DNA of 64,000 nt, taken from Palsa-1400 sp036501625. Lineage in GTDB: Bacteria > Verrucomicrobiota > Verrucomicrobiia > Limisphaerales > Palsa-1400. Positions 8,176 to 16,535 of the stretch are shown piece by piece. The notes beneath the pieces were generated by a model, which saw only the letters and a list, made by a program, of their open reading frames with translations, ran no database searches and was not told where the DNA came from. Every line of letters begins with the position of its first letter. Within the stretch, counting starts at the first letter, position 1. Position numbers and translations under genes: made by a program. Where the stretch lies: assembly GCA_036501625.1 (NCBI GenBank), contig DASXZY010000061.1, forward strand, positions 41,690-105,689, written 5' to 3'.

Positions 8176-9957
8176 TCAAGACGCGGTTTTGCGCAAAAAG
8201 GCCCGCAGGGGGCTGACGTAATTGTCTCGTATCTCGCAAAGATGCCGGCGGGCAAAGACCTTCACCCGATATGAAAATGTTCCGAATCGAAGCCCGGCGC
8301 CGGACGGCACGGCGGGCGCTGAGACGCTGATTTCGAGGGCCTGTCCCGGCGCTAATTCAACGTGAACGCAAAAACCGTCTTCCGTTCGTTCCGGCTCGGC
8401 CTCTTTGCCGTTCAGGGTTACGGAGGGCAAAGCAGCATTCGGGTTCCACGCTTTGGAAAGAACGAAGCGGCGCCTTTCAGCGCTCTCATTTTCAATGGCC
8501 GCCTGATGGCCGTAAAACCGCACGCCTGCGGAACCGTCGGCATTCTGCCGCCAACGGCAGGCGCGCCGGATGATGGCTTCGAGGCCGCGCCATTGAAGAT
8601 TCGGGCTGACCTGATTGACCTGGCCGATGAAAGCCTGGAGGTCCTTGTAGCCATTTTTAAAGTAATCATGGTGCTGAACGATGAGAGCGGGCTTGCCCAG
8701 GAGCAAGTCCAACGCGAACTCAGCGGCGCCATCCGGATAGTGGCGGATAAAAAGCGGAAAGCCGCCATAACTAAGGACCGCTGGCTCCATCAGGTCCCGG
8801 ACGCGAAGCGCCTTGGGCGGGTTTTCGGCGGAAAACGGCGTGCTATTGACAGCCGCCAGATAACCGGCGTCTTTCAGCGCGGCCATCCCCGCCGAAGAGA
8901 AAACGCCCTGCGGAAAGACCATGACATTGTCGCAAGGCAGGCCGGTCAATTTCTGGTGGCGGGCCATCCGGCCTTGCGCCACGGAAGCCTTGGCCAGAAG
9001 TGATGATCCATCCTCGCCGCCGAATTCATGCCTGGTGTGGTCGCACCCGTGAACGCTCAGGGTGAGCCGCGACGAATTGCGATGGAAAAGTTCCACCGTC
9101 TGCCGGTCGCTGCGATCGCAGTTCCACGGAATGAACGCCACGCTCATGGAGAAAGCCCTTTGCTTCATGGCTTCCAGCAACGCCGTATAACGCAGAAAAC
9201 CGTGGCGTTTGCGCAGCAAAGGATCATCCACAATAAAGCAAGCCTCTTTGTGGGTTCCATGCCAGCAACGATCCCCGAAAGCATGGCGCAGAAACCACAG
9301 GGCGGGCGCCAGCCGCGAAAAGTAATCCAGCAACCGCGCGCCCTGTTCAAAGCTTTCATCGATATCGACAATGTGGCGGCTGCCCGCCAGCAAGGTGAAG
9401 GCTGAGCCGTTGTGAACACCCGCCACAGAGGGGCGCCCTCCGATTTGAACGTACTCCGACACCCGCCCCGCGCCAGCGGCTCTGTCAAATACCACATCAT
9501 CCTCGCGATTGACGGGGCCGAAAACCAGGCCGGACAATTCGCCGCAAAATGCCCGCGCGTCGGCGCTAACCGCGTATTGGGCGTCCGGCTTTTGACAGGA
9601 TTGGACGCTTTCAAGAGCGCCGCCGCTTAGGGCCGATGCCCATTGTGCATGGGATGAGCCGGGTTCAAAGCCATAGACGAACAGTTGTTTCGGAACGCCG
9701 CCTCGGAGGATTTCCGGGCATTGGCAAAGTGCGCGGGCGCTGACTGCCACGCATTCGCCGGCGCCGGCGGCATTTCCGAATTCCGCCATCCGCGCGCCGC
9801 GCGCTGGCACACCCATGAACGCCGCCAGCTTGATCAAGTTGAGGTCCGAGGCCTCCGGCTTTTCCGCATGCAGCACGGATAATCCTTCAACTGCGGTAGT
9901 GGAGGGCATAGCCCGTTCCCAAGCCATTGTTTGCTGACTTCTCATCATCAAGGACAC
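8176..9957 (-). CDS. Uncharacterised protein with a NodB-like deacetylase fold
   Basis: 593 aa, not closely recognised. The first 200 residues have no clear motif. The middle looks like a carbohydrate-esterase-4/NodB-type barrel: ACFIVDDPLL could carry the metal or base Asp pair, VHGCDHTRHEF looks like a His-containing metal motif, VMVFPQGVFS resembles the FRPP-type strand, and LIVQHHDYF lies near the end of the barrel. About 120 residues follow that look like a beta-rich accessory domain. No signal peptide is evident, and the start could be any of the first Met codons. In context it may deacetylate or otherwise trim the polymer or a lipid-linked intermediate. The fold assignment rests on weak motifs. 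Confidence 0.55.
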   Translation of the reverse strand: MSLMMRSQQTMAWERAMPSTTAVEGLSVLHAEKPEASDLNLIKLAAFMGVPARGARMAEFGNAAGAGECVAVSARALCQCPEILRGGVPKQLFVYGFEPGSSHAQWASALSGGALESVQSCQKPDAQYAVSADARAFCGELSGLVFGPVNREDDVVFDRAAGAGRVSEYVQIGGRPSVAGVHNGSAFTLLAGSRHIVDIDESFEQGARLLDYFSRLAPALWFLRHAFGDRCWHGTHKEACFIVDDPLLRKRHGFLRYTALLEAMKQRAFSMSVAFIPWNCDRSDRQTVELFHRNSSRLTLSVHGCDHTRHEFGGEDGSSLLAKASVAQGRMARHQKLTGLPCDNVMVFPQGVFSSAGMAALKDAGYLAAVNSTPFSAENPPKALRVRDLMEPAVLSYGGFPLFIRHYPDGAAEFALDLLLGKPALIVQHHDYFKNGYKDLQAFIGQVNQVSPNLQWRGLEAIIRRACRWRQNADGSAGVRFYGHQAAIENESAERRRFVLSKAWNPNAALPSVTLNGKEAEPERTEDGFCVHVELAPGQALEISVSAPAVPSGAGLRFGTFSYRVKVFARRHLCEIRDNYVSPLRAFLRKTAS

Positions 9958-9967
9958 TGCGGGGATA

Positions 9968-10267
9968 TCAAACGGCGAGCAACTTCTTTGATTGCGCGAT
10001 GCGGGTCAGAGCTTGATAAAGGTCCGCAATGGTGTGCGGCTGCGCGCCGGCGGCGAGTCCGTCGGACAGATTAACCTGGCGCCCGAATTCCTTTTCGAAT
10101 CCTTCTTCCAGCGCGACAACCAGATTGATGAACCCCATGGAATCCAGCAACCCATCCTGGCCCAGCAAGACGGTGGCCGGGTCTTTGGATACTTCTCCGC
10201 CGGCGGGCATCAATTCATTGAGGCGATCGATGGCTCCATCGACCACATTCCTTACTTTGTCATCCAT
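9968..10267 (-). CDS. Stand-alone acyl carrier protein
   Basis: A 99-aa acidic helical protein with the phosphopantetheine attachment motif LLDSMGF (Ser43) followed by a helix with FINLVVALEEGFEKEF. This is the classic carrier-protein helix II pattern. Length and shape fit discrete ACPs. Its partner is probably the FkbH-like enzyme at 12853-14586, because FkbH proteins load a three-carbon glyceryl unit from 1,3-bisphosphoglycerate onto such carriers. It lies 10 bp from the deacetylase-like gene that follows in transcription. Confidence 0.85.
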   Translation of the reverse strand: MDDKVRNVVDGAIDRLNELMPAGGEVSKDPATVLLGQDGLLDSMGFINLVVALEEGFEKEFGRQVNLSDGLAAGAQPHTIADLYQALTRIAQSKKLLAV

Positions 10268-10280
10268 ATTGTACTGCCTT

Positions 10281-12200
10281 CTATCGTTTGAGGCGGAAGA
10301 ACATGTTGGTCGATCCGACTGGGACTGAGGCCACGTTGGCGCCGTTGGATTTCGTCACGGTGTTGGTCAAATTCAGCCAGGAATCGTTGCCTATATTCGT
10401 GGCGCCCTGAAGCGAGAATCCGGGGAAGTTGGTCACGGGCCATGATAATTGCATGTTGGTGTTGGCCAAAGTTCCAGCCAGGGGCGGCAGCGGAAAAAGT
10501 CCATAGACTCGAACAAAAAGATTCGTGGTCGGGACGTAAACCTTTCCATTGGCAACTGTCGGGGGGACCCATTTGGAGATGGAATCCTTGTTGGTCGTGT
10601 CCCACAGGTCTTCGCTGATATTCTCGGCGTTAAAAGCGTGCAACGTTCCCGAAGTGCCAGTGATTTTACCAGTGGCGATAGCCCAAACAATGCCAGTGTT
10701 GGCATTGGTGCCATTAGCAGACACCGAAAGCACGCCGCCTGCCGAGCCATCATTAGCAAAGAAATTGTTCAACGCCACGGGATTAGTGTCAAATTGGCCG
10801 CTGGTGGTGTCGAATTCGTATTGTTGCAGGTAAGGCTGGCTCGGCCCTTTCTGGGAAGGCCAAAGATACATGTAGGGGCCGCCGGGACCGTTCCACCAAG
10901 CCGGGCCGCCGTGCGGTATGAAGGAGTTGCTCGTGCCTAGGGATATATTCCAAGTTTGAACAATGTTAGTGTCGGCATTGCCTTGGCTGACGCCGCCCAT
11001 GTTGTCGCGGTTGACGACATAGATCTGGCCTAACTTGCTCATGCACACCATCAGTGACGTGTTTGGAATCAATAGCATGCCGCCGGTGGCGAGGTCCTGG
11101 TCGGTTTGATTGAGGGCCGCCCAATTGTAGGGAGCGAAGTAACTTGCCACATTCAGAGTGGTCGTGCCCGGAGTTAGTTTAAGCGTGCATTCGCTAAAAT
11201 TGACGGCTCCATCGAAAACACCGTTGCCGGTCACCGCGTAAACATTGCCATCAGCATCCGCTGCCAGCCCGGTGCCGCTCATCCAAATGCCGCCTTGGCC
11301 GCCATTGGAGAAGCCGGTACTTGCCGTCGAAGTGTTGAAAACCAAGGGCGGCACAGTCAAATCGGCCGTGGAGTAACTAAGAACCCAGCCATGATACGGG
11401 CCGAAATCATCGAAAGAAGCCCACGCGATGTAAAGCATGCCGTTGACTAGAAGAAGTCCGGGCCGCTGAACCTGTTTAAAGGCGGAGAATTGAATGACAC
11501 CGCCGACGGCCTCAATCGAAGTGCCCGGGCAACTCGCGGCGATGACCACGGGGCTGTTGGGCTGTTCGGCCCCGGTCGCGACGTTCAAAGCATGCAACCT
11601 CTGCACGAAATTGGTTGTTGTCCCCGTGATTTCCTTGGTCATGGCCACCACGTACAAAGTGCCGGAAGAAGGGTCGATGACCGGCGTTCCCACGATGCCG
11701 AAGTTCTTGGTGAAGGCGACGTAAACGCAATGACAGGCGGCGTCAATGTCGGCCACTTGCGGCGGCATCACGTTGGATGCGGCATTGCTGGACAGGAAAC
11801 TGACCTTCCAATACAGATTGGGGGACTGGACATTGTCGGCGTCATACGCGTAAACGCTGTCGCTCGCGGTGACCACATAAACCAGGTTATGCTTCCCGGC
11901 TCCGGGGACAGCCACATTGGTCATGACCAGCGGCTGCGCGTAGATGACGTCGTCGATGGGAAGCGTGCCGACCGACCCAAAGGCGTTTTGATTGACGTTG
12001 TTGACGTTCAGGATGGTTTCCTGAAGATTCATTCCCGTCCGGTAGTTGTCATTGTGCTGGGTTAAAACGGCCACTTGGGCCGAAAGGACCTGAGCTAAAA
12101 GCAACAGCAGGACGGACGGGACTCCAACCCGCAGGCGGTTAAATTGGGGGGTGAGTGGTTGTTGGCGCAGTTGTTGTGGGTGCTTGGGAAACCATTTCAT
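10281..12200 (-). CDS. Secreted PQQ-like beta-propeller protein
   Basis: The open frame extends to 12596. The start chosen is the ATG at 12200 because a signal peptide follows (VGVPSVLLLLLAQVLSAQ), which gives 639 aa. An ATG at 12248 is an alternative. Repeated blades of the type GTLYVVAMTKE, LVYVVTASDSVYAYDADN and GKVYVPTTNLFVRVYG indicate a quinoprotein-like propeller. The C-terminus (FSLQGATNIGNDSW ... NMFFRLKR) looks like a small beta-sandwich tail of a kind I associate with verrucomicrobial secreted proteins. No PQQ-binding catalytic set was confirmed, so it may be structural or a binding protein. It sits between the acyltransferase and ACP genes, which separates two genes that probably work together. 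Confidence 0.65.
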   Translation of the reverse strand: MKWFPKHPQQLRQQPLTPQFNRLRVGVPSVLLLLLAQVLSAQVAVLTQHNDNYRTGMNLQETILNVNNVNQNAFGSVGTLPIDDVIYAQPLVMTNVAVPGAGKHNLVYVVTASDSVYAYDADNVQSPNLYWKVSFLSSNAASNVMPPQVADIDAACHCVYVAFTKNFGIVGTPVIDPSSGTLYVVAMTKEITGTTTNFVQRLHALNVATGAEQPNSPVVIAASCPGTSIEAVGGVIQFSAFKQVQRPGLLLVNGMLYIAWASFDDFGPYHGWVLSYSTADLTVPPLVFNTSTASTGFSNGGQGGIWMSGTGLAADADGNVYAVTGNGVFDGAVNFSECTLKLTPGTTTLNVASYFAPYNWAALNQTDQDLATGGMLLIPNTSLMVCMSKLGQIYVVNRDNMGGVSQGNADTNIVQTWNISLGTSNSFIPHGGPAWWNGPGGPYMYLWPSQKGPSQPYLQQYEFDTTSGQFDTNPVALNNFFANDGSAGGVLSVSANGTNANTGIVWAIATGKITGTSGTLHAFNAENISEDLWDTTNKDSISKWVPPTVANGKVYVPTTNLFVRVYGLFPLPPLAGTLANTNMQLSWPVTNFPGFSLQGATNIGNDSWLNLTNTVTKSNGANVASVPVGSTNMFFRLKR

Positions 12201-12355
12201 AGCAGAATGCTTATCGCTCAAAGTCACGGATCGGTTTTTGGTTTTCATTCTTTGGCCAGTGCGCACAATTTCCGTGCCTAGCACCTGCCATGCAGTAAAA
12301 TCGTGGGGACAATCGCACAATTGGAACTTCATGTCCAGTCTTTTCGAGGAAAATT

Positions 12356-12856
12356 TCATGGCTTCTTTGGACCTCGCCGCAGAGGCTCCAGCCCCCGGAT
12401 AAAGTCCTCCATTTCGTTGGCTTTGGGCAGCGGCACGCGCGCCATGGCCACGATCTTGCCGAATTCGCCGGAGACGAAGGCATGGGCAGGCACATCCTTG
12501 GTAATGACGCACCCGCCGCCAATGACCGCCCCCTCGCCGATTCTCAACACTTTGCCGCCCGAGGTGACCAGCACCGTGTGAGGGCCGATATAGCAATCTT
12601 TTTCCAAAATAATCCGGCCCGGCCCCCGGGTGTGCGCCAGGATGGTTGCCCGGATGCTAATTTGAACGCCATCCTGGATTTCCACCCGCTCCGGGTATTC
12701 ATTTTCCAAATAAACTTCATCCCCGATAAAAACGTTGTTGCCGATTTTCACGCCGCGCAACCGATGCAGGAATGGCCGCACGCTCATCGAGCCGGGTGCG
12801 AATCTGGCCGCCAAATGCAAGGTCCGCCCAAATAATTGTCTGATGGGGTTGCTCAC
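12356..12856 (-). CDS. Hexapeptide-repeat acyltransferase
   Basis: The real start is the GTG at 12856, which overlaps the stop of the FkbH-like gene as GTGA and has AAAGGG just upstream. This gives 166 aa. The left-handed beta-helix repeats are visible as VKIGNNVFIGDEVYL, IGPHTVLVTSG and IGEGAVIGGGCVITKDVPAHAFVSG, typical of CysE/CatB/WbbJ-like O-acyltransferases. Direct coupling to the FkbH-like enzyme suggests it transfers the carrier-bound or CoA-bound acyl group onto a sugar. The acceptor is unknown. Confidence 0.8.
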   Translation of the reverse strand: MSNPIRQLFGRTLHLAARFAPGSMSVRPFLHRLRGVKIGNNVFIGDEVYLENEYPERVEIQDGVQISIRATILAHTRGPGRIILEKDCYIGPHTVLVTSGGKVLRIGEGAVIGGGCVITKDVPAHAFVSGEFGKIVAMARVPLPKANEMEDFIRGLEPLRRGPKKP

Positions 12857-14586
12857 GTCCCTTTGTGGCACAATTCGCCCTGCCAGGCGGCTTCGAGATC
12901 GGGCGGGATGATCAAGGCTGCCGTTCCCGGCTGCGGATAAGTCTCTGTCAAATCGAGGCTGAACACATGCCCTTCCCGCGCCAGCCCGGCCGTTTCCAGA
13001 AAACCCAGGCATGGCTGGTTTTTCGAGGTCGGCCGATATTCCAGGCGCATTCGTCCGACGCCTTGGCCTTTGGCATGACGGGAGAGGACGTGAAGCATGG
13101 TTTCTTCCACCTTCCTTCCCATGACGCGGCAACTGAGAATGAAATCCACGACCTCTGACTCTGGCGAGGCCGGGCTTTCGCGGTGAAGGCCGGCCAGGCC
13201 CGCCAGGCCATAGTCTCCAAATTTGTCGGATACGCGAAACCCAAAAAGCATGTTCTCCGTCCGCTGGCTCCAAGCCCACAATTCCTCCCTGGTCATGCGG
13301 CGGGTGGCCAAATTCATTTGATTGGTCTTATTGAGCAACTGCGCAATTCTCTCGATGTTCGCCAGGCTCGCTGGCTCAACCGTCACCTGCATCTGGAGCG
13401 CGCGCAGCCATTGCTCGACCGATTCCACTTGCGCGCCGCTCTCGCGCCGTTTGCGCTCGGAAACATACATCTCGGAGCGCTGCCGGTCCTCCTCCGTCAC
13501 ATGGGCCGCGTCGAAACAGCGCAGACGGCGGAGGGCCGCTCGATACTCCATCGGATTGGCCGGCCAATCGGGCGCCAGGACTTCCGCCAGGGCCGCGCGC
13601 ACCCGGTCGCGCTCAACGGGATTGTCATCAATAAATACCACCGATTGCAGGCCCAGGTTCAACTCGGAGGCCAGGTCCGCGATGTTTTGGGCCTTGTCTT
13701 TCCAGTTGATTTTCCATCCGGCGAAATCATCCAACTGCAGAATCATTTCGGGATTCGACCGGATGGCCTCCAAGGCGGTGCTTTCTTCGTTTTTGCTGAC
13801 AATCCCCAGCAGGATGCCGCGCCGTTTGAGCGTCTTGAGCGCCGCCTGAAAATCGGCAAAAGCCTCTCCTGCGGGATCGTGCCCGCCGATGCGGACGTTT
13901 TGCCACCCAACATCGCCCACGATGCCGCCCCAAAGGGTGTCGTCCAGGTCAAGAATAATCAATTTTTTGGCCTGCCCCAGCAACGCGCTCATGGCCGCGC
14001 GAATTTCCAGGGCCGCTTCCTTGAACAGGTCCACGCTGAAGGGAGTCTTGGACATGTACCAAAGGCGCGGACTGAATGACTTCTGCCCATGCACCGCCAC
14101 CCAGCGCGAGGCATCCAGCACGACCACGCGCGGGTCTTGGCGCAATTGCCCGGCCAGCCGGATATTCATCCGCATCAAGGCCATCGAAATCCCTTGGCGC
14201 GCGTCCATGTCCAGCACGCCCAGCCGCCCTTCAAAGGGATCGACCGTCCAGGCTGGGACAAAAATATATTTTACTTGCCTGGGGATGGAGCGGACGGCCT
14301 GGCAAAATTCATCGACTTGGGCCAGCAGGCTTTCCGGGTCCGCCTCCAGGCCTTCCAGCAATTGTCGGAAGCCCAGGCAGACGCTCTGCGGCGTGCTCCA
14401 CACGACCGCGCCCGCCGTGTCCGCGCTCCACTCGGCGGCCCTCGGATTCATCAACGTCTGCATGACCTGGCCAAAGGGCGCGGCCGCGGCATCCAAGCCC
14501 GGCGCGCCGGGGTCTTTCGACAGCAAGGCCGCCAGATTGGACAGGTTGAAATCCGAGATCAACAGGAATGGCAAACGGGAGGTCAT
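12853..14586 (-). CDS. FkbH-like HAD-IIIC protein
   Basis: 577 aa. The HAD motif I is LILDLDDTLWGGIVGDVG-like at about residues 205-222, the FkbH hallmark, with later HAD segments GILLGIVSKNEE and VVFIDDNPVERD. An N-terminal SGNH-like region (LLISDFNLSNL) precedes it, and a C-terminal GNAT-like region holds FGDYGL and SCRVMGRKVEE. Characterised FkbH proteins dephosphorylate 1,3-bisphosphoglycerate and load glyceryl onto an ACP. A stand-alone ACP (9968-10267) and an acyltransferase (12356-12856) nearby fit that role. The start overlaps the preceding sulfotransferase by 4 bp (ATGA). Confidence 0.85.
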   Translation of the reverse strand: MTSRLPFLLISDFNLSNLAALLSKDPGAPGLDAAAAPFGQVMQTLMNPRAAEWSADTAGAVVWSTPQSVCLGFRQLLEGLEADPESLLAQVDEFCQAVRSIPRQVKYIFVPAWTVDPFEGRLGVLDMDARQGISMALMRMNIRLAGQLRQDPRVVVLDASRWVAVHGQKSFSPRLWYMSKTPFSVDLFKEAALEIRAAMSALLGQAKKLIILDLDDTLWGGIVGDVGWQNVRIGGHDPAGEAFADFQAALKTLKRRGILLGIVSKNEESTALEAIRSNPEMILQLDDFAGWKINWKDKAQNIADLASELNLGLQSVVFIDDNPVERDRVRAALAEVLAPDWPANPMEYRAALRRLRCFDAAHVTEEDRQRSEMYVSERKRRESGAQVESVEQWLRALQMQVTVEPASLANIERIAQLLNKTNQMNLATRRMTREELWAWSQRTENMLFGFRVSDKFGDYGLAGLAGLHRESPASPESEVVDFILSCRVMGRKVEETMLHVLSRHAKGQGVGRMRLEYRPTSKNQPCLGFLETAGLAREGHVFSLDLTETYPQPGTAALIIPPDLEAAWQGELCHKGT

Positions 14587-15557
14587 GCGGGAGCCGGATT
14601 GGCACGGACGTATTCGGCCATTTGCGCGTAAAGCTGGGGGTCGATGCGCACCGTTTTGCGCGCCTCAAATCCTGGCGGCACGTCGCCGCGGGGCGAGCAT
14701 TCAATGGTGCGTGATTTTAGGTAAGCGGCCACTTCGTCGAGCACGGAACGCGGGTCGCGGCACAACGCTTCGTAGTTAACCCAGCGGAACCGCTCCTGGC
14801 CAATGATGCGCGAGTGCCGCTGAATGATGTCTTCGGTCGTGCGCAGGTAACGGATGACTTGCTGGCCGGGATTAAGCCGCTTGAGTTCTTCGACATCGGG
14901 CGTGTCGTAGAACATCCATTGCGAATAATCGTTGTAGCGTTTCAAACGGCATTCCAGCAAGGAATGGGCGTTGTCCAGTTCATCACGCACCGTGACCAAA
15001 AACACGGCGTCTGGGAAAGCGTGCGCCAGCGGCAGAAGGCGCATGCTGTGGTATTGAGTCTTGAAAACGACAGGTTTGCGGGCGGCCGCGATCAGCCCGC
15101 GCACGCTTTGTTCCAATTGGCGCAGCTTTTCCGGCGGCATGTCTTTGACTTCCACATAGCAGGGCGTGCGCGGAAAAAAGAGGTACCAGTAGGCGTTGCA
15201 CTCGCACGGGCCTTTCATGCCTTCGGTCTGGCCGGTGTCGGAACGAAAATTGTCCGAGGGCGGATGAAAGTCCGAGCCGCGCACGCACCGCTCCACCAAT
15301 TGCGGGGCGCCATACAAGGTGCAATGCAAATTGGAGATGTAGCCAAAATCGTAGCAATTGGTCAGCAACTGATAAAGCAGGGTGCTGCCGGATCGCGGGG
15401 CGCCGACAATGAAAATGGGCGCGTGGGTTGGCTCCGGCTTGCCGCGCGGCAGCATCATCGGAAAAACCATGCGCTCATTCAAAGCCCGGAAGGCCGGAAG
15501 CCGGGATAATTTGCCCGTCAGGGACCGAAGTTTGCGCGCTGTATTGCCGCTGCTCAT
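14583..15557 (-). CDS. Sulfotransferase (first of two in transcriptional tandem)
   Basis: 324 aa. The 5'-phosphosulfate-binding loop is seen as GAPRSGSTLLYQLL near residues 52-65, and a 3'-phosphate-binding segment as VTVRDELDNAHSLLE. These are the PAPS contacts of the sulfotransferase fold. There is no signal peptide, so it should act in the cytoplasm on a sugar nucleotide, a lipid-linked repeat or a metabolite. It overlaps the second sulfotransferase by 4 bp at its start and the FkbH-like gene at its end. The cysD/cysNC/cysQ genes of the same operon would supply PAPS and clear PAP. Confidence 0.8.
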   Translation of the reverse strand: MSSGNTARKLRSLTGKLSRLPAFRALNERMVFPMMLPRGKPEPTHAPIFIVGAPRSGSTLLYQLLTNCYDFGYISNLHCTLYGAPQLVERCVRGSDFHPPSDNFRSDTGQTEGMKGPCECNAYWYLFFPRTPCYVEVKDMPPEKLRQLEQSVRGLIAAARKPVVFKTQYHSMRLLPLAHAFPDAVFLVTVRDELDNAHSLLECRLKRYNDYSQWMFYDTPDVEELKRLNPGQQVIRYLRTTEDIIQRHSRIIGQERFRWVNYEALCRDPRSVLDEVAAYLKSRTIECSPRGDVPPGFEARKTVRIDPQLYAQMAEYVRANPAPA

Positions 15558-16525
15558 GATTTCATCGCCGCTGTTTGCATGGGTTGTGTTTTCGCTTCGG
15601 TTTCGTAACCGTAGCGGACCAGGTAGGGACGCAACACTTCATTTAAAATGTCCTGTTGCTCCTCAGTTAAATCTTTCTGCCACTTTTTGTTTTCGCTGCC
15701 GATATGCCGATTGCGCACCGAGGCCTCAAACTCGGGCGTCCATTCCAATTCAGCGAAATCGGCCATGCGCTTGATTTCCGTGACGGGGTCGGCGCAAAAA
15801 TTCTCGTAGCGAACTTCGCAGATTTTGATCTGGGGGCAGTCGCGCTTAACCGCCTCGAACAAGTCCATGTTCGCCTTCCACTCGATGCCGGCCAAAGCCA
15901 CAAATGAACACTGCCAGTTCTCCCATTCGGCGCGATAGTGGCCGGGCAATTCCCCCGGCCAAAGCAGGTTTCCCTCCCAACCCCGCCAGAACCCCACGTT
16001 CATGCGGGAATGGGCCACAGCCCGGCCGTCGCGAATGACATGGATGAATTTGGCGTCGGGAAACACGTTCGAAAGAAACCCGATTCTCGGCATCCCTGTT
16101 GTCTTGATAAGCACGCGGTCCCGCGCGGGCGTCAGCAATTGGCTGAAAACGCGCCGGATCGATTGGCGGGCCTTGAGGGTGGCATCGCCGGCCCCAAGAT
16201 CGCGGCAAGGACGGAAAAAGCCGCCGTAATAATGAGTCCAAAAGCCGTAATTCTCCAACGGAACAAAGCGCCATTTGAGCGGAATGTTCAAAACCGGGAT
16301 GTCGATGCCCCGCATCAACCAGCGGTTTAGCCAGGGGCGATCCGGGTACCTCGCGGTCAGCAACGAAAGCCAGTTGGCGCGGCGATGCTCCGAAAGAACG
16401 GTGTGAATGATGGTCGTGCCGCTGCGTCCCAATCCGCTGAGAAAAATCGGTTTGACTACAACCGCTCCCGCCTTCTCCCTTGACTGGGAAGCCGAGCTTG
16501 CCTTGGTATTGATTCCTAGGGACAT
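15554..16525 (-). CDS. Sulfotransferase (second of the pair)
   Basis: 323 aa. PAPS-binding loop SGLGRSGTTIIHTVL near residues 30-44, and a 3'-phosphate site in FIHVIRDGRAVAHSRM. It differs clearly from its neighbour outside these motifs, so the two probably have different acceptor specificity. The stop overlaps the next start as ATGA. It lies 10 bp downstream of the MurJ-like flippase gene, which places polymer sulfation next to membrane translocation. Confidence 0.8.
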   Translation of the reverse strand: MSLGINTKASSASQSREKAGAVVVKPIFLSGLGRSGTTIIHTVLSEHRRANWLSLLTARYPDRPWLNRWLMRGIDIPVLNIPLKWRFVPLENYGFWTHYYGGFFRPCRDLGAGDATLKARQSIRRVFSQLLTPARDRVLIKTTGMPRIGFLSNVFPDAKFIHVIRDGRAVAHSRMNVGFWRGWEGNLLWPGELPGHYRAEWENWQCSFVALAGIEWKANMDLFEAVKRDCPQIKICEVRYENFCADPVTEIKRMADFAELEWTPEFEASVRNRHIGSENKKWQKDLTEEQQDILNEVLRPYLVRYGYETEAKTQPMQTAAMKS

Positions 16526-16535
16526 GGCGCTAAAA

